From positions 62,001 to 126,000 of the forward strand of contig NZ_JBHUIB010000002.1 in assembly GCF_042682785.1 (NCBI RefSeq): 64,000 nucleotides of DNA, given 5' to 3'. The notes below the pieces were generated by a model. The model was not told where the DNA came from, did not search any database, and was given only the letters and a program-made list of their open reading frames with translations. The stretch is from Thalassotalea_F euphylliae (GTDB taxonomy: Bacteria; Pseudomonadota; Gammaproteobacteria; Enterobacterales; Alteromonadaceae). A program made the position numbers and the translations under genes. Each line of letters starts with the position of its first letter. Positions within the stretch are counted from its first letter, which is position 1. Shown in pieces: positions 53,843-62,451 of this stretch.

Positions 53843-53872
53843 CAAAAAAGCCAGCTTTAAGCTGGCTTTTTA
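53843..53872. terminator. Bidirectional terminator
   Basis: AAAAAAGCCAGCTT-TA-AGCTGGCTTTTT between the convergent kinase and sodB genes. Confidence 0.88.
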
Positions 53873-53890
53873 ATAGGCATTAATGTCAAA

Positions 53891-54472
53891 TTATGCGAAG
53901 TTTGCTGATGCAAATTCCCAGTTGATTAGTGCCCAGAATGCTTCCATGTAGCTAGGACGCAAGTTACGGTAATCGATGTAGTATGCGTGTTCCCATAAAT
54001 CTACAGTCATTAGCGGAGTAACACCTTCTTCTGTAAGCGGTGTTGCTGCGTTTGACGTGTTTACGATGTCTAAAGAACCGTCAGCAGTTTTTACTAACCA
54101 TGTCCAGCTTGAACCGAAATTGTTTACTGCTTTGTCATTAAAAGCTGCTTTGAACTCGTCAAACGAACCAAATTTAGCGTTGATAGCGTCAGCAAGTGCA
54201 CCAGAAGGAGCACCACCACCGTTAGGGCTTAAGCTATTCCAGTAGAACGTGTGGTTCCAAATTTGTGCTGCGTTGTTAAATACACCACCTTCTGAAGATT
54301 TTACGATGTCTTCTAAAGACTTACCTTCGAAGTCAGTACCTTCGATTAAACCGTTAAGCTTTACAACGTATGTGTTGTGGTGCTTACCGTAATGGAACTC
54401 TAACGTTTCTTGTGAAATGTGTGGCGCTAAAGCATCCATTGCATATGGTAGAGCTGGTAATTCAATAGCCAT
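53891..54472 (-). CDS. sodB: Iron superoxide dismutase SodB
   Basis: 193 residues, the standard length. Metal ligands are visible in HHNTYV (first His region), WNHTFYWNSL, and DLWEHAYYIDYRN. AAQIWNHTFYWNSLSPNGGGAPSG is the Fe-type signature. It disproportionates superoxide in the cytoplasm. The upstream gap faces grxD. Confidence 0.95.
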   Translation of the reverse strand: MAIELPALPYAMDALAPHISQETLEFHYGKHHNTYVVKLNGLIEGTDFEGKSLEDIVKSSEGGVFNNAAQIWNHTFYWNSLSPNGGGAPSGALADAINAKFGSFDEFKAAFNDKAVNNFGSSWTWLVKTADGSLDIVNTSNAATPLTEEGVTPLMTVDLWEHAYYIDYRNLRPSYMEAFWALINWEFASANFA

Positions 54473-54742
54473 TTTTATCTCCAGAAATTTTATATTGATT
54501 AGAAAATTTTATTCTTAAACAAAGCCCAATAGGTGCTTTGTTTTTATGAAAAACCGAGTAAAATACTCAAGTTTTTGAAGCCATGCATAGTGTACCCAAA
54601 TATATAGGTATTGCTAGCGTTATTATCAAGGCTTTAACGCTATAAAATAGATGATATTGTTTTGTTTTATATAGTACGTTGAAATTAGCTTGCATGGCCC
54701 ATATTAAACAGTGTCATAGAGTTGTTATCACCAGAGGTTATT

Positions 54743-55081
54743 ATGGAAACTATTGAACGAATTAAAGAGCAGATTGATGGAAACCCGATTTTACTTTACA
54801 TGAAAGGTTCTCCTAAACTGCCAAGCTGTGGTTTCTCTGCGCAGGCGTCGCAAGCATTAATGTCTTGTGGTGAAAAGTTCGCGTACGTAGATATTTTACA
54901 GAACCCTGATATTCGTGCAGAACTGCCAGTTTACGCTGATTGGCCAACATTCCCACAGTTATGGGTTGAAGGTGAGTTAATTGGCGGTTGTGACATTATT
55001 CTAGAAATGTTCCAACAAGGCGAATTACAAACGCTATTGAAAGAAACTGCTGAAAAGCACAGCTCTGAAGAAAGCGAATAA
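54743..55081 (+). CDS. grxD: Monothiol glutaredoxin GrxD
   Basis: 112 residues from the ATG at 54743 (GAGG upstream; the frame starts seven codons earlier at 54722 without support). The CGFS active site is in LPSCGFSAQASQAL; WPTFPQLWVEGELIGGCDI supplies the glutathione-binding TFPQ and GGCD elements. It carries 2Fe-2S clusters in iron-sulfur assembly. Divergent from sodB and upstream of a peroxiredoxin, forming a small oxidative-stress cluster. Confidence 0.95.
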   Translation: METIERIKEQIDGNPILLYMKGSPKLPSCGFSAQASQALMSCGEKFAYVDILQNPDIRAELPVYADWPTFPQLWVEGELIGGCDIILEMFQQGELQTLLKETAEKHSSEESE

Positions 55082-55190
55082 TCGTATATAAGCATTGAAA
55101 AATTTTTTTGCAGCACAATACTAGTGATGTGAATTTTCTTTAACGCGCAGTTTATACGCGTTAACACTTAATAAAATATTGGAGAATAAA

Positions 55191-55796
55191 ATGAGTGTAT
55201 TAGTTGGTCGTCCTGCACCAGACTTTACTGCCGCAGCTGTTTTAGGTAGTGGTGAAATTGTTGATACCTTCACATTATCAGAAGCAATCAAAGGTAAGAA
55301 AGCGGTTGTATTTTTCTATCCATTAGACTTTACATTTGTTTGCCCATCAGAGCTAATTGCATTTGACCACCGTATGGAAGAGTTCAAGAGCCGTGGTGTT
55401 GAAGTTATCGGTGTTTCTATCGACTCCCAATTCAGCCACAACGCATGGCGTAACACGCCAGTTAACGAAGGTGGTATTGGCCCAGTACAATACACACTAG
55501 TTGCTGACGTTAAACACGAAATCTGTCAAGCATACGACGTAGAGCACCCAGAAGCTGGTGTAGCTTTCCGTGGTTCTTTCCTAATTGATGAAGAAGGTAT
55601 GGTACGCCATCAAGTAATCAATGACTTACCACTAGGCCGTAACGTTGACGAAATGCTACGTATGGTTGACGCACTTCAGTTCCACTCGGAGCACGGTGAA
55701 GTTTGCCCAGCTGGTTGGAATAAAGGTGACAAAGGTATGACAGCTTCTCCAGAAGGTGTTGCATCTTACCTAGCTGACAACTCAGAAGGTTTATAA
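55191..55796 (+). CDS. Typical 2-Cys peroxiredoxin
   Basis: 201 residues from the ATG at 55191 behind TTGGAGAA. The peroxidatic Cys is in FYPLDFTFVCPSELIAF, the resolving Cys in HGEVCPAGWNKG; GGIGPVQYTLVAD (GGIG, one of the flexible motifs linked to overoxidation sensitivity) is present. It reduces H2O2 and organic peroxides with thioredoxin or AhpF-like donors. It belongs to the Prx1/AhpC class; an exact name is not assigned. Confidence 0.93.
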   Translation: MSVLVGRPAPDFTAAAVLGSGEIVDTFTLSEAIKGKKAVVFFYPLDFTFVCPSELIAFDHRMEEFKSRGVEVIGVSIDSQFSHNAWRNTPVNEGGIGPVQYTLVADVKHEICQAYDVEHPEAGVAFRGSFLIDEEGMVRHQVINDLPLGRNVDEMLRMVDALQFHSEHGEVCPAGWNKGDKGMTASPEGVASYLADNSEGL

Positions 55797-55821
55797 TCTG
55801 ACTATCGGATTAACTAACTAA

Positions 55822-55848
55822 TAAAGCCGGCTTATGCCGGCTTTTTTA
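55822..55848 (+). terminator. Terminator after the peroxiredoxin
   Basis: AAAGCCGGC-TTAT-GCCGGCTTTTTT, close behind the stop. Confidence 0.88.
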
Positions 55849-55882
55849 TGTGCTCATTAATAGTAAAGACAATGGCGTAAAA

Positions 55883-56545
55883 CTATTTCTCAGCCATCGG
55901 CCAGCCGCCAAGTTGCTTCCATGTATTCACAATTTTACAGAACAACTCTGCTGTTTTTTGCGTGTCATACAATGCAGAATGTGCTTCTTTGTTATCAAAT
56001 TCGATGTTAGCTGCCTCGCAAGCTTTAGCCAACACAGTTTGGCCGTAAGCGAGGCCTGAAAGCGTCGTTGTATCAAAGCTGACAAAAGGGTGGAATGGAC
56101 TGCGCTTTATGTTACAACGCTCTACTGCTGCGTTCAAAAAACCTTGATCAAATGCAGCATTGTGGGCCACCATCACCGCTCGTTGACAGCCTGCTGCTTT
56201 CATTTTTTTTCGCACCATTTTGAATATTTCTTTGAGCGCGTGAGATTCATCAACATTGCCGCGTAACGGGTGAGTTGGATCAATACCTGTGAACGCAAGT
56301 GCTGAAGGTTCCAAATTCGCACCTTCGAAGGGTTCTATGTTAAAACAAATTTCCTCGTCTGCTTCGAATTCGCCAGTTTCTTCGTTCAGTGCAAGTGTAA
56401 CGGCAGCTATTTCGAGTAGTGCGTCGGTTTTTGAATTAAACCCTGCAGTTTCAACATCAATAACTACCGGAAAGTAACCACGGAAACGTTGGGCAAAGGC
56501 TGACTTTTCTTCATGGGTGGCGGAAGGCGTCGCTTCTACAGACAT
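55883..56545 (-). CDS. rnt: Ribonuclease T
   Basis: 220 residues. DEDDh exonuclease motifs: VVIDVETAGF (first Asp/Glu pair), VAHNAAFDQGF (second Asp) and HSALYDTQKTAELF (His and last Asp). It trims the 3' ends of tRNA and other stable RNAs. It is divergent from motY, the same pairing as in Vibrio. Confidence 0.95.
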   Translation of the reverse strand: MSVEATPSATHEEKSAFAQRFRGYFPVVIDVETAGFNSKTDALLEIAAVTLALNEETGEFEADEEICFNIEPFEGANLEPSALAFTGIDPTHPLRGNVDESHALKEIFKMVRKKMKAAGCQRAVMVAHNAAFDQGFLNAAVERCNIKRSPFHPFVSFDTTTLSGLAYGQTVLAKACEAANIEFDNKEAHSALYDTQKTAELFCKIVNTWKQLGGWPMAEK

Positions 56546-56716
56546 AACAACTTCTGTTCAATACAATTTGGTGGCCAATTATCGCAAACTTTTAAAGTAA
56601 ACTCGACTGGAATGCGGTCAGGTTAGCTTATTGAAAGAAAAAAGAGTAAATTGAACTAAAGAAACCTGTTTTCGGGTCGATAAGTAGAGAACACTTTTTC
56701 CATATTGCACTGATTT

Positions 56717-57592
56717 ATGAAAAAACTCCTATCAGCATTATTTTGTACCGTATTGATGAGTCATGCCAGCGCAGGTATTCGTCAGTACAGTGCTAATTTG
56801 GAAAATTCTCAATGGACTGTTTCTGAAAATACGCGCCTAAACTGCACGTTGTCGCATGTTATTCCTAATTACGGTGAAGCAAAGTTCACTAGTACTGCCA
56901 GTCGCCGCACGAATATGATGTTTGAGTTGGATATGCTCCGGCTACCAGATAATTATTCGTTGGCAGAAGTTCGCTCTGTAGCACCTAAATATCGACCAGG
57001 CATGAACGACTACACTATTGCTGATATGAAACTGCATAAACAGTTTGCACCAAGCCTTAACAAAAAAGTTGCTTGGACTATGCTGACTGAGTTAGAGCAG
57101 GGGATGTCACCAACGTTTTTCTACAATGATTGGTACAACGATCGAGATAAAATAGCGGTTGGTTTATCCAACGCTAGATTTAAGCGTGCTTACCATGAAT
57201 TCGTAGGCTGTGTAGGTAACCTTCTTGACTATGGTATCGAAGATATTTCATATACGGTTTTAAATTACGAGTCTAACAGTGACAAGTTCACCAAAGCATC
57301 AGAGCGCCGCATGCGCATGATCAGTGACTACTTAAAGCTAGATACTGATTTAGAGTTAGTACTAATCGACGCATACTCAGATAGTTACGGCGGCCGTTGG
57401 AACAACTTAAAATTGTCAGAGCGTCGTGCCAATAAGATTCGTGAGTTTTTTGTTAACGCTGGTATCGCACCTGAGCGTATAGAGGCGACCGGTTATGGTG
57501 AAAAGCGTCACATTGCCTCAAATGATACAACGCTAGGTCGAGGTAAAAATAGACGCGTGGTGATTCAGATGGAAAAACCACAAGAGTACTAA
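56717..57592 (+). CDS. motY: Sodium-type flagellar protein MotY
   Basis: 291 residues; Vibrio MotY has 293. Signal peptide 1-19; N-terminal domain about 20-150 (YSANLENSQWTVSENTRLNCTLSHVIPNYGEAKF) that in Vibrio binds the motor; C-terminal OmpA-like peptidoglycan domain about 165-291 (LVLIDAYSDSYGGRWNNLKLSERRANKIREFF, ATGYGEKRHIASNDTTLGRGKNRRV). Cys46 region and the Cys of FVGCVGNLL fit the known disulfide. It forms the T ring of sodium-driven motors. Location next to rnt supports the name. Confidence 0.93.
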   Translation: MKKLLSALFCTVLMSHASAGIRQYSANLENSQWTVSENTRLNCTLSHVIPNYGEAKFTSTASRRTNMMFELDMLRLPDNYSLAEVRSVAPKYRPGMNDYTIADMKLHKQFAPSLNKKVAWTMLTELEQGMSPTFFYNDWYNDRDKIAVGLSNARFKRAYHEFVGCVGNLLDYGIEDISYTVLNYESNSDKFTKASERRMRMISDYLKLDTDLELVLIDAYSDSYGGRWNNLKLSERRANKIREFFVNAGIAPERIEATGYGEKRHIASNDTTLGRGKNRRVVIQMEKPQEY

Positions 57593-57691
57593 AACGATTA
57601 CAAGTAAGGGCTTGTAAGACCTGATTAATCTTGAATATGGCTGTCGATTTTGTTTAATCTACAGCCATATTTTTTTGCCCAAGAGAAATAA

Positions 57692-59536
57692 ATGAAAAAA
57701 ATAGTGTTGGGATTACTTGTCGTAGCACAGCTATTTGTTGCTCAAGCAAGTGCTAAAAACAAAGATGTTTACACTTATGCTAACTATAACGACGTTGTTA
57801 TTACACATACCTACCTCGATTTAGCCATAGATTTTGAAGGCAAGGCCCTTAAAGGGTTTGCTGAAATGGATTTAACTTGGCTAGTTAAAAACAATGCACC
57901 CATTATTCTGGATACACGTGACCTTGTTGTTCATCGTGTCATGACTAAGAAAGCGGGTGGCAATTGGTTGAATGCGCCTTTTAAACTAGCTACACGTGAC
58001 GGTGTGCTGGGTAGTAAGTTGACGATAAATTCGGTCGTCAAAGCTGACAAGGTGCGTGTGTATTACGAATCTACAGACAAAGCATCTGGATTGCAGTGGC
58101 TAACACCAGAACAAACCGCCGGTAAGAAATTACCTTTCATGTTCAGCCAAAACCAGGCCATTCATGCTCGCTCATGGATTCCAACGCAAGATACGCCGAG
58201 CGTGCGAATGACATACAGTGCGCGTATTTCAACGCCAGACAATGTATTGGCCGTAATGAGTGCGAATAATGATCCTGAAACAAAGCGCGACGGCGACTAC
58301 TTCTTTGATATGCCACAGCCTGTGCCTGCATATCTGATTGCTATAGCAGCAGGGGATTTGGTCTTTAAGCCGATGAGCGATATTACCGGTATTTATGCAG
58401 AACCAAGCCTTGTTGATGCAGCGGTGGCTGAATTCAATGACACTCAAGCCATGATTGATGTTACCGAAGAAATGTATGGCCCTTATCGGTGGGGGCGTTA
58501 CGACTTGCTTGTTTTACCGCCTAGCTTTCCATTTGGTGGTATGGAGAACCCACGTTTATCGTTTATTACACCAACCGTCATTGCTGGGGATAAAAGTCTA
58601 GTGAATCTCATTGCGCATGAATTAGCCCACTCATGGTCAGGTAATTTAGTCACTAATGAAACATGGCGAGATTTGTGGCTTAACGAAGGGTTTACCACCT
58701 ATGTTGAAAACCGCATTATGGAGCGTGTATTTGGGCGTAAACGAGCCTTAATGGAACAGTCATTAGATGCGCAAGGGTTAAGCTATGAAATTGCCGAGTT
58801 AAATCCGGGTGACACACAGCTGTATATTGATTTAGCAGGTCGTGATCCAGATGATGCATTCTCTGGTGTGCCATACACCAAAGGCCAGCTGTTTCTTATT
58901 TATCTTGAACAGAAGTACGGGCGAGAAATTTTCGACGCTTTTATTCGTAAGCATTTCGATGATCACGCTTTTCAATCGCTCGGTACTGATGCATTTGTGA
59001 AATATATCAAGGCTGAACTATTAAACAAGCACCCTGGTATTGTGAGTGAGGAAGAAATTCACGAGTGGATTTTTGAGCAAGGTTTGCCGAGCTTCGTACC
59101 ACGTCCTAAATCAGACGCTTTCAAAGTCATTGACCAACAAATAGCCGACTATATTGGCGACCAGTTACCACTGTCAGCACTTTCAACGGAAGAGTGGACT
59201 GTGCACCAATGGCTTCACTTTATTAACAACTTACCGCTTAACATTGGCCAAGAAAAGATGGTTGAGTTGGATAATACCTTTGGCTTAACTACCAGCACGA
59301 ATGCTGAGAAAGCACATGCATGGTACTTACTTGCACTAAGAACTGGCTATAAGGCAGTGTACCCAGCAATGGAAAAATACCTTGTAGGTATTGGCCGACG
59401 TAAGCTGATTGTTCCTCTTTATAAGGCGCTTGCAGAATCTCCAGAGGGTAAAGCGTGGGCGAAAAAAGTGTATCAAGTGGCTCGCCCTGGTTATCACCCG
59501 CTGGCCCAGGGTACGGTAGATAGTATTTTAAAGTAA
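57692..59536 (+). CDS. Secreted M1-family aminopeptidase
   Basis: 614 residues with signal peptide (about 1-21). The exopeptidase motif GGMENPRLSF and the zinc motif HELAHSWSGNLVTNETWRDLWLNEGF (HExxH-18-E) are intact. The C-terminal part is of the leukotriene-A4-hydrolase-like subgroup. It should remove N-terminal residues from peptides in the periplasm. Monocistronic with a terminator. Confidence 0.93.
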   Translation: MKKIVLGLLVVAQLFVAQASAKNKDVYTYANYNDVVITHTYLDLAIDFEGKALKGFAEMDLTWLVKNNAPIILDTRDLVVHRVMTKKAGGNWLNAPFKLATRDGVLGSKLTINSVVKADKVRVYYESTDKASGLQWLTPEQTAGKKLPFMFSQNQAIHARSWIPTQDTPSVRMTYSARISTPDNVLAVMSANNDPETKRDGDYFFDMPQPVPAYLIAIAAGDLVFKPMSDITGIYAEPSLVDAAVAEFNDTQAMIDVTEEMYGPYRWGRYDLLVLPPSFPFGGMENPRLSFITPTVIAGDKSLVNLIAHELAHSWSGNLVTNETWRDLWLNEGFTTYVENRIMERVFGRKRALMEQSLDAQGLSYEIAELNPGDTQLYIDLAGRDPDDAFSGVPYTKGQLFLIYLEQKYGREIFDAFIRKHFDDHAFQSLGTDAFVKYIKAELLNKHPGIVSEEEIHEWIFEQGLPSFVPRPKSDAFKVIDQQIADYIGDQLPLSALSTEEWTVHQWLHFINNLPLNIGQEKMVELDNTFGLTTSTNAEKAHAWYLLALRTGYKAVYPAMEKYLVGIGRRKLIVPLYKALAESPEGKAWAKKVYQVARPGYHPLAQGTVDSILK

Positions 59537-59561
59537 CGCTTTAAATAGTGAGTTATGGACA

Positions 59562-59588
59562 CAAAAAAAGCCGCGTTAGCGGCTTTTT
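59562..59588. terminator. Bidirectional terminator
   Basis: AAAAAAAGCCGC-GTTA-GCGGCTTTTT between the convergent M1 peptidase and SEL1 copy 6 genes. Confidence 0.88.
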
Positions 59589-59596
59589 GCGCTTTG

Positions 59597-60397
59597 TTAT
59601 CTAAATATTATGAAAGGGAAGTCATTGTAGAAGCTTTCTAATGAATACGTTTTATAACATCCGAACTGATTCTTGCACTCCGTATTGGGAAGTCTAGAGC
59701 CAAGACTTTTTGAACGTTCTCTGAAAAAGACTAAGTTGTTGACGAGCACTTCTTCGATAGGAGGGGATGTAATAGTGATAACTTCGGTTTCATCTTTTGG
59801 CCAATATTGATATCGATCTCCCACCTTAAGCATAGGCGCTTTTTTCATTGCTTTATAAAGTTGAGGAAATGAATTACTCGTTATTTCTTGTGATTCGGTG
59901 ATCAGGTTGAGTACATCCGGTAACCCTATATGTTTGTCTTTGTATGCTTTAGCGAGGTAAAAGTCAGCCTCCTGAGTGTCATGTATACCGAAAGTTCGGC
60001 TCAGATAGGCTATTCCAAGCAAGAAATTTGAATCCTTGAAGTCACCGCTAGAAGCCTGCTGTAAAAACCTTTTTCCTTTTTCTAAATCTTTAATACTTGG
60101 CTCACTAAAATAAAGTAGCCCGACTTTATATGCCGCTGCTGCGCTGCCTCTTCGGGCTGCTTTTTTTAAATAATACATGGCCTTTTGTAGGTTTTTATCG
60201 GTGCCGTATCCTGCCTGATAAAACTGACCTAACGCGGTCATTGCTTCAGTATGCCCTCGTTTGGCGGCACCAGAATAGTGTTTGAAAAGGGTTTTACATG
60301 TATCTGTTTGGCAAGCTGAAATTTTGTCCGTTGCAAATGATTTTCCAGTAAACAAAAAAACGGCTAAGCACAGTGTGATTATTTTCGTTGTTTTCAT
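59597..60397 (-). CDS. Secreted SEL1-repeat protein, distant copy 6
   Basis: 266 residues from the ATG at 60397 with AAGGAGA in front; the frame is open 28 codons further. Signal peptide to about residue 20. It has the C-x4-C pair (ACQTDTC), AAKRGHTEAMTALGQFYQAGYG, further SEL1 repeats, and the module EVITITSPP with KSLGSRLPNTEC ahead of a C-x5-C-like pair (CKNQFGC). It is clearly of the same family as the five tandem genes 13 kb away but more diverged, and on the opposite strand. Confidence 0.87.
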   Translation of the reverse strand: MKTTKIITLCLAVFLFTGKSFATDKISACQTDTCKTLFKHYSGAAKRGHTEAMTALGQFYQAGYGTDKNLQKAMYYLKKAARRGSAAAAYKVGLLYFSEPSIKDLEKGKRFLQQASSGDFKDSNFLLGIAYLSRTFGIHDTQEADFYLAKAYKDKHIGLPDVLNLITESQEITSNSFPQLYKAMKKAPMLKVGDRYQYWPKDETEVITITSPPIEEVLVNNLVFFRERSKSLGSRLPNTECKNQFGCYKTYSLESFYNDFPFIIFR

Positions 60398-60583
60398 CAC
60401 TTCTCCTTGAGATGTTTGTGAGACAGTCATCGTGAATGTTGAATCAGTGTTAGTTGAACCAACCAGTGTCAGTGTTGGCAAAGTGATAAAAAATTGCAGT
60501 TAATAAAGTCTAATATCAGCTGATATTATTTTATATTCTTGTTTTTAATGTCTTATTGGACGGGAAATGAGTGGAGCAGGGCA

Positions 60584-60611
60584 TAAAAAAAGCGCCAACA
60601 GGCGCTTTTTT
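60584..60611 (-). terminator. Terminator after the acidic secreted protein
   Basis: AAAAAAAGCGCC-AACA-GGCGCTTTTTT just past the stop of the gene at 60637. Confidence 0.85.
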
Positions 60612-60636
60612 ATGTGACTAATGTCAATGGGCGTTA

Positions 60637-61467
60637 TTACATAAAACCTTCTTGAATGACATCCACTTGACGATAGTTGTCTTGCTCAGAAATCACAACG
60701 CGAGTGGATATTTCATCAAGATAATATGTCACGGTTAATCGGCCTCGCTTTCTCTCTTGCTCAATAGGCTCACCATAGTTGCCGGAGTAAAAAGCAATAA
60801 CATCGTCTTCAGAAGCATAGGTATAGTAATTGACGATTGCTGGGTAGCCATCGATGAACTCTGCAAATACTTTTGCATCGTCTAAAATTGGTAACACAAC
60901 ATCGCCTTCCATCGGAATAGGGCGTTCAAAGTTGTACGCGTCAAACGCTGATTCAAAACCACTAGCCAAGCTTTCTTCGCCAGATAGAGAGTCAATAGTG
61001 CTGTCTAAGTCTGATAGCTGGTCTTGCGTGTCTTCAGCGTAAATGTCTGTAGGGCCATCTTCGACGTCAGTGGTATCAACAGCATTTAATTCATCTGCAT
61101 GCATAAAGTTATCGTCGATAGACTCGTTTGTTGCTTGCTCTTCTGTAATGACTTCGTCAATCACAACATCTTCGCTATAGACATCTTCTATAGCTTGTTC
61201 TTCGATGAGCGTCTCATCACTGAGTGCTTGGTCTGCTGAGTCAATGTCAGTATCGATTACAATGTCTTCTAACGCTTCTTCAACGGCACTATCGGTCGCT
61301 TCACCGAACTCGTTTTCTTGCAATACCTCAACTTGCGTATCCATAGACTCTGTTGATTCAACAGTTTCTGTATTTTCGGATGTGACAGGGTCAGTTGATT
61401 GCGCAATTGCCGAGGGTGTATGCATCAGTGCAATAAGGGCAACAGCCGTTGTGATTTTCGCGTTCAT
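60637..61467 (-). CDS. Highly acidic secreted protein with a C-terminal folded domain
   Basis: 276 residues with signal peptide (about 1-22). Residues about 23-175 are low-complexity and very rich in Glu, Asp, Ser and Thr. The last 90 residues look folded (PIPMEGDVVLPILDDAKVFAEFIDGYPAIVNYYTYASEDDVIAFYSGNYGEP, RGRLTVTYYLDEISTRVVISEQ) and resemble a small periplasmic domain. Not recognised. Candidate for calcium binding or a spacer in a high-salt periplasm (inference). Located next to cysZ. Confidence 0.8.
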   Translation of the reverse strand: MNAKITTAVALIALMHTPSAIAQSTDPVTSENTETVESTESMDTQVEVLQENEFGEATDSAVEEALEDIVIDTDIDSADQALSDETLIEEQAIEDVYSEDVVIDEVITEEQATNESIDDNFMHADELNAVDTTDVEDGPTDIYAEDTQDQLSDLDSTIDSLSGEESLASGFESAFDAYNFERPIPMEGDVVLPILDDAKVFAEFIDGYPAIVNYYTYASEDDVIAFYSGNYGEPIEQERKRGRLTVTYYLDEISTRVVISEQDNYRQVDVIQEGFM

Positions 61468-61555
61468 GTAAAAAGATACTCCATAACTTTTTCAACACTG
61501 TAAAAGTTAGTGTTTACGTGGTCAACTGTTTTAAGCAAAATCCTTGAAAAGGCGG

Positions 61556-62311
61556 CTATTTTCCTGCTAATACACCGTGTTTATATCGATCTACCCAAAG
61601 CGCTGTCGCTCCACATATAGCGACGGGCATAACAATCAAATTCACAATAGGCACCATTGAAAACAATGCTGTTGCGATCCCAAAGCTATAACTTTGGGAT
61701 TTTCGTGAATTGAGCTCATCACGCATCACATTGAAATTCACTTTATGGTTATCGAATGGGTAATCGAGATATTGCACGGCCATCATCCATGCAACGAATA
61801 AAAACCAAATCACTTGGCCAATTACTGGAATAAACCACATGATAATAAAGAAACCAATAGCACGAGGAATGTAATACTTTAGTTTGCACCATTCTCGACT
61901 TAAGGTACGTGGCACATCATTGACAATGTCTTTCAAGCTGCCGCCGGTAGTGACTCTGCCGGTTAATAAGTCTTCAACTTTCTCTGATAGCAAGCCATTA
62001 AAAGGCGCTGCTATCCAGTTGGCTGCTGCGCTAAATATAAAAGAGAAGCCAATGAGTACGGTGACTATGGCGAATGGCCATAAAAAGTATTCAATCCAAG
62101 ATAACCAATCCGGCACAATAGACAGGGCTTGCGCAATATAATGTTCGATCTGGCCGAATAGCCAATAAAATGCGACACCAAAAATGATGAGGTTTATGAA
62201 AAGGGGTATCAAAACGAATCGCCTTAGCCCTCGGGTATTGATGAGGTCAAAACCCTTGAAAAAGTATCCTGCTCCTGTTTTGGCCTGCATTTTTTGTTGC
62301 TGATTTTGCAT
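61556..62311 (-). CDS. cysZ: Sulfate transporter CysZ
   Basis: 251 residues; E. coli CysZ has 253. GAGYFFKGFDLINTRGLRRFVLIPLFINLIIF is the family start, followed by four long hydrophobic stretches and the AAPFNGLLSEKVEDLLTG segment. It imports sulfate for cysteine synthesis. Divergent from smc, the order seen in many gammaproteobacteria. Confidence 0.93.
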   Translation of the reverse strand: MQNQQQKMQAKTGAGYFFKGFDLINTRGLRRFVLIPLFINLIIFGVAFYWLFGQIEHYIAQALSIVPDWLSWIEYFLWPFAIVTVLIGFSFIFSAAANWIAAPFNGLLSEKVEDLLTGRVTTGGSLKDIVNDVPRTLSREWCKLKYYIPRAIGFFIIMWFIPVIGQVIWFLFVAWMMAVQYLDYPFDNHKVNFNVMRDELNSRKSQSYSFGIATALFSMVPIVNLIVMPVAICGATALWVDRYKHGVLAGK

Positions 62312-62451
62312 TGATATTTCTACTTTTTAGTCAATGTGCTGATTATATGATTAAACGCTTTGATTCCAAGACTTATAGCGCATTTCGATGTTACAAATTG
62401 CGTCAGCTTTTGATAGATTAAAATGATAATAATAACTTCTTCAAGGCACAG

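Noticed and set aside
62415..62440. Fur-box-like ATGATAATAATAAC before smc
   Set aside because: Only one half fits the consensus, the region is AT-rich, and neither smc nor cysZ is an expected iron-regulated gene.
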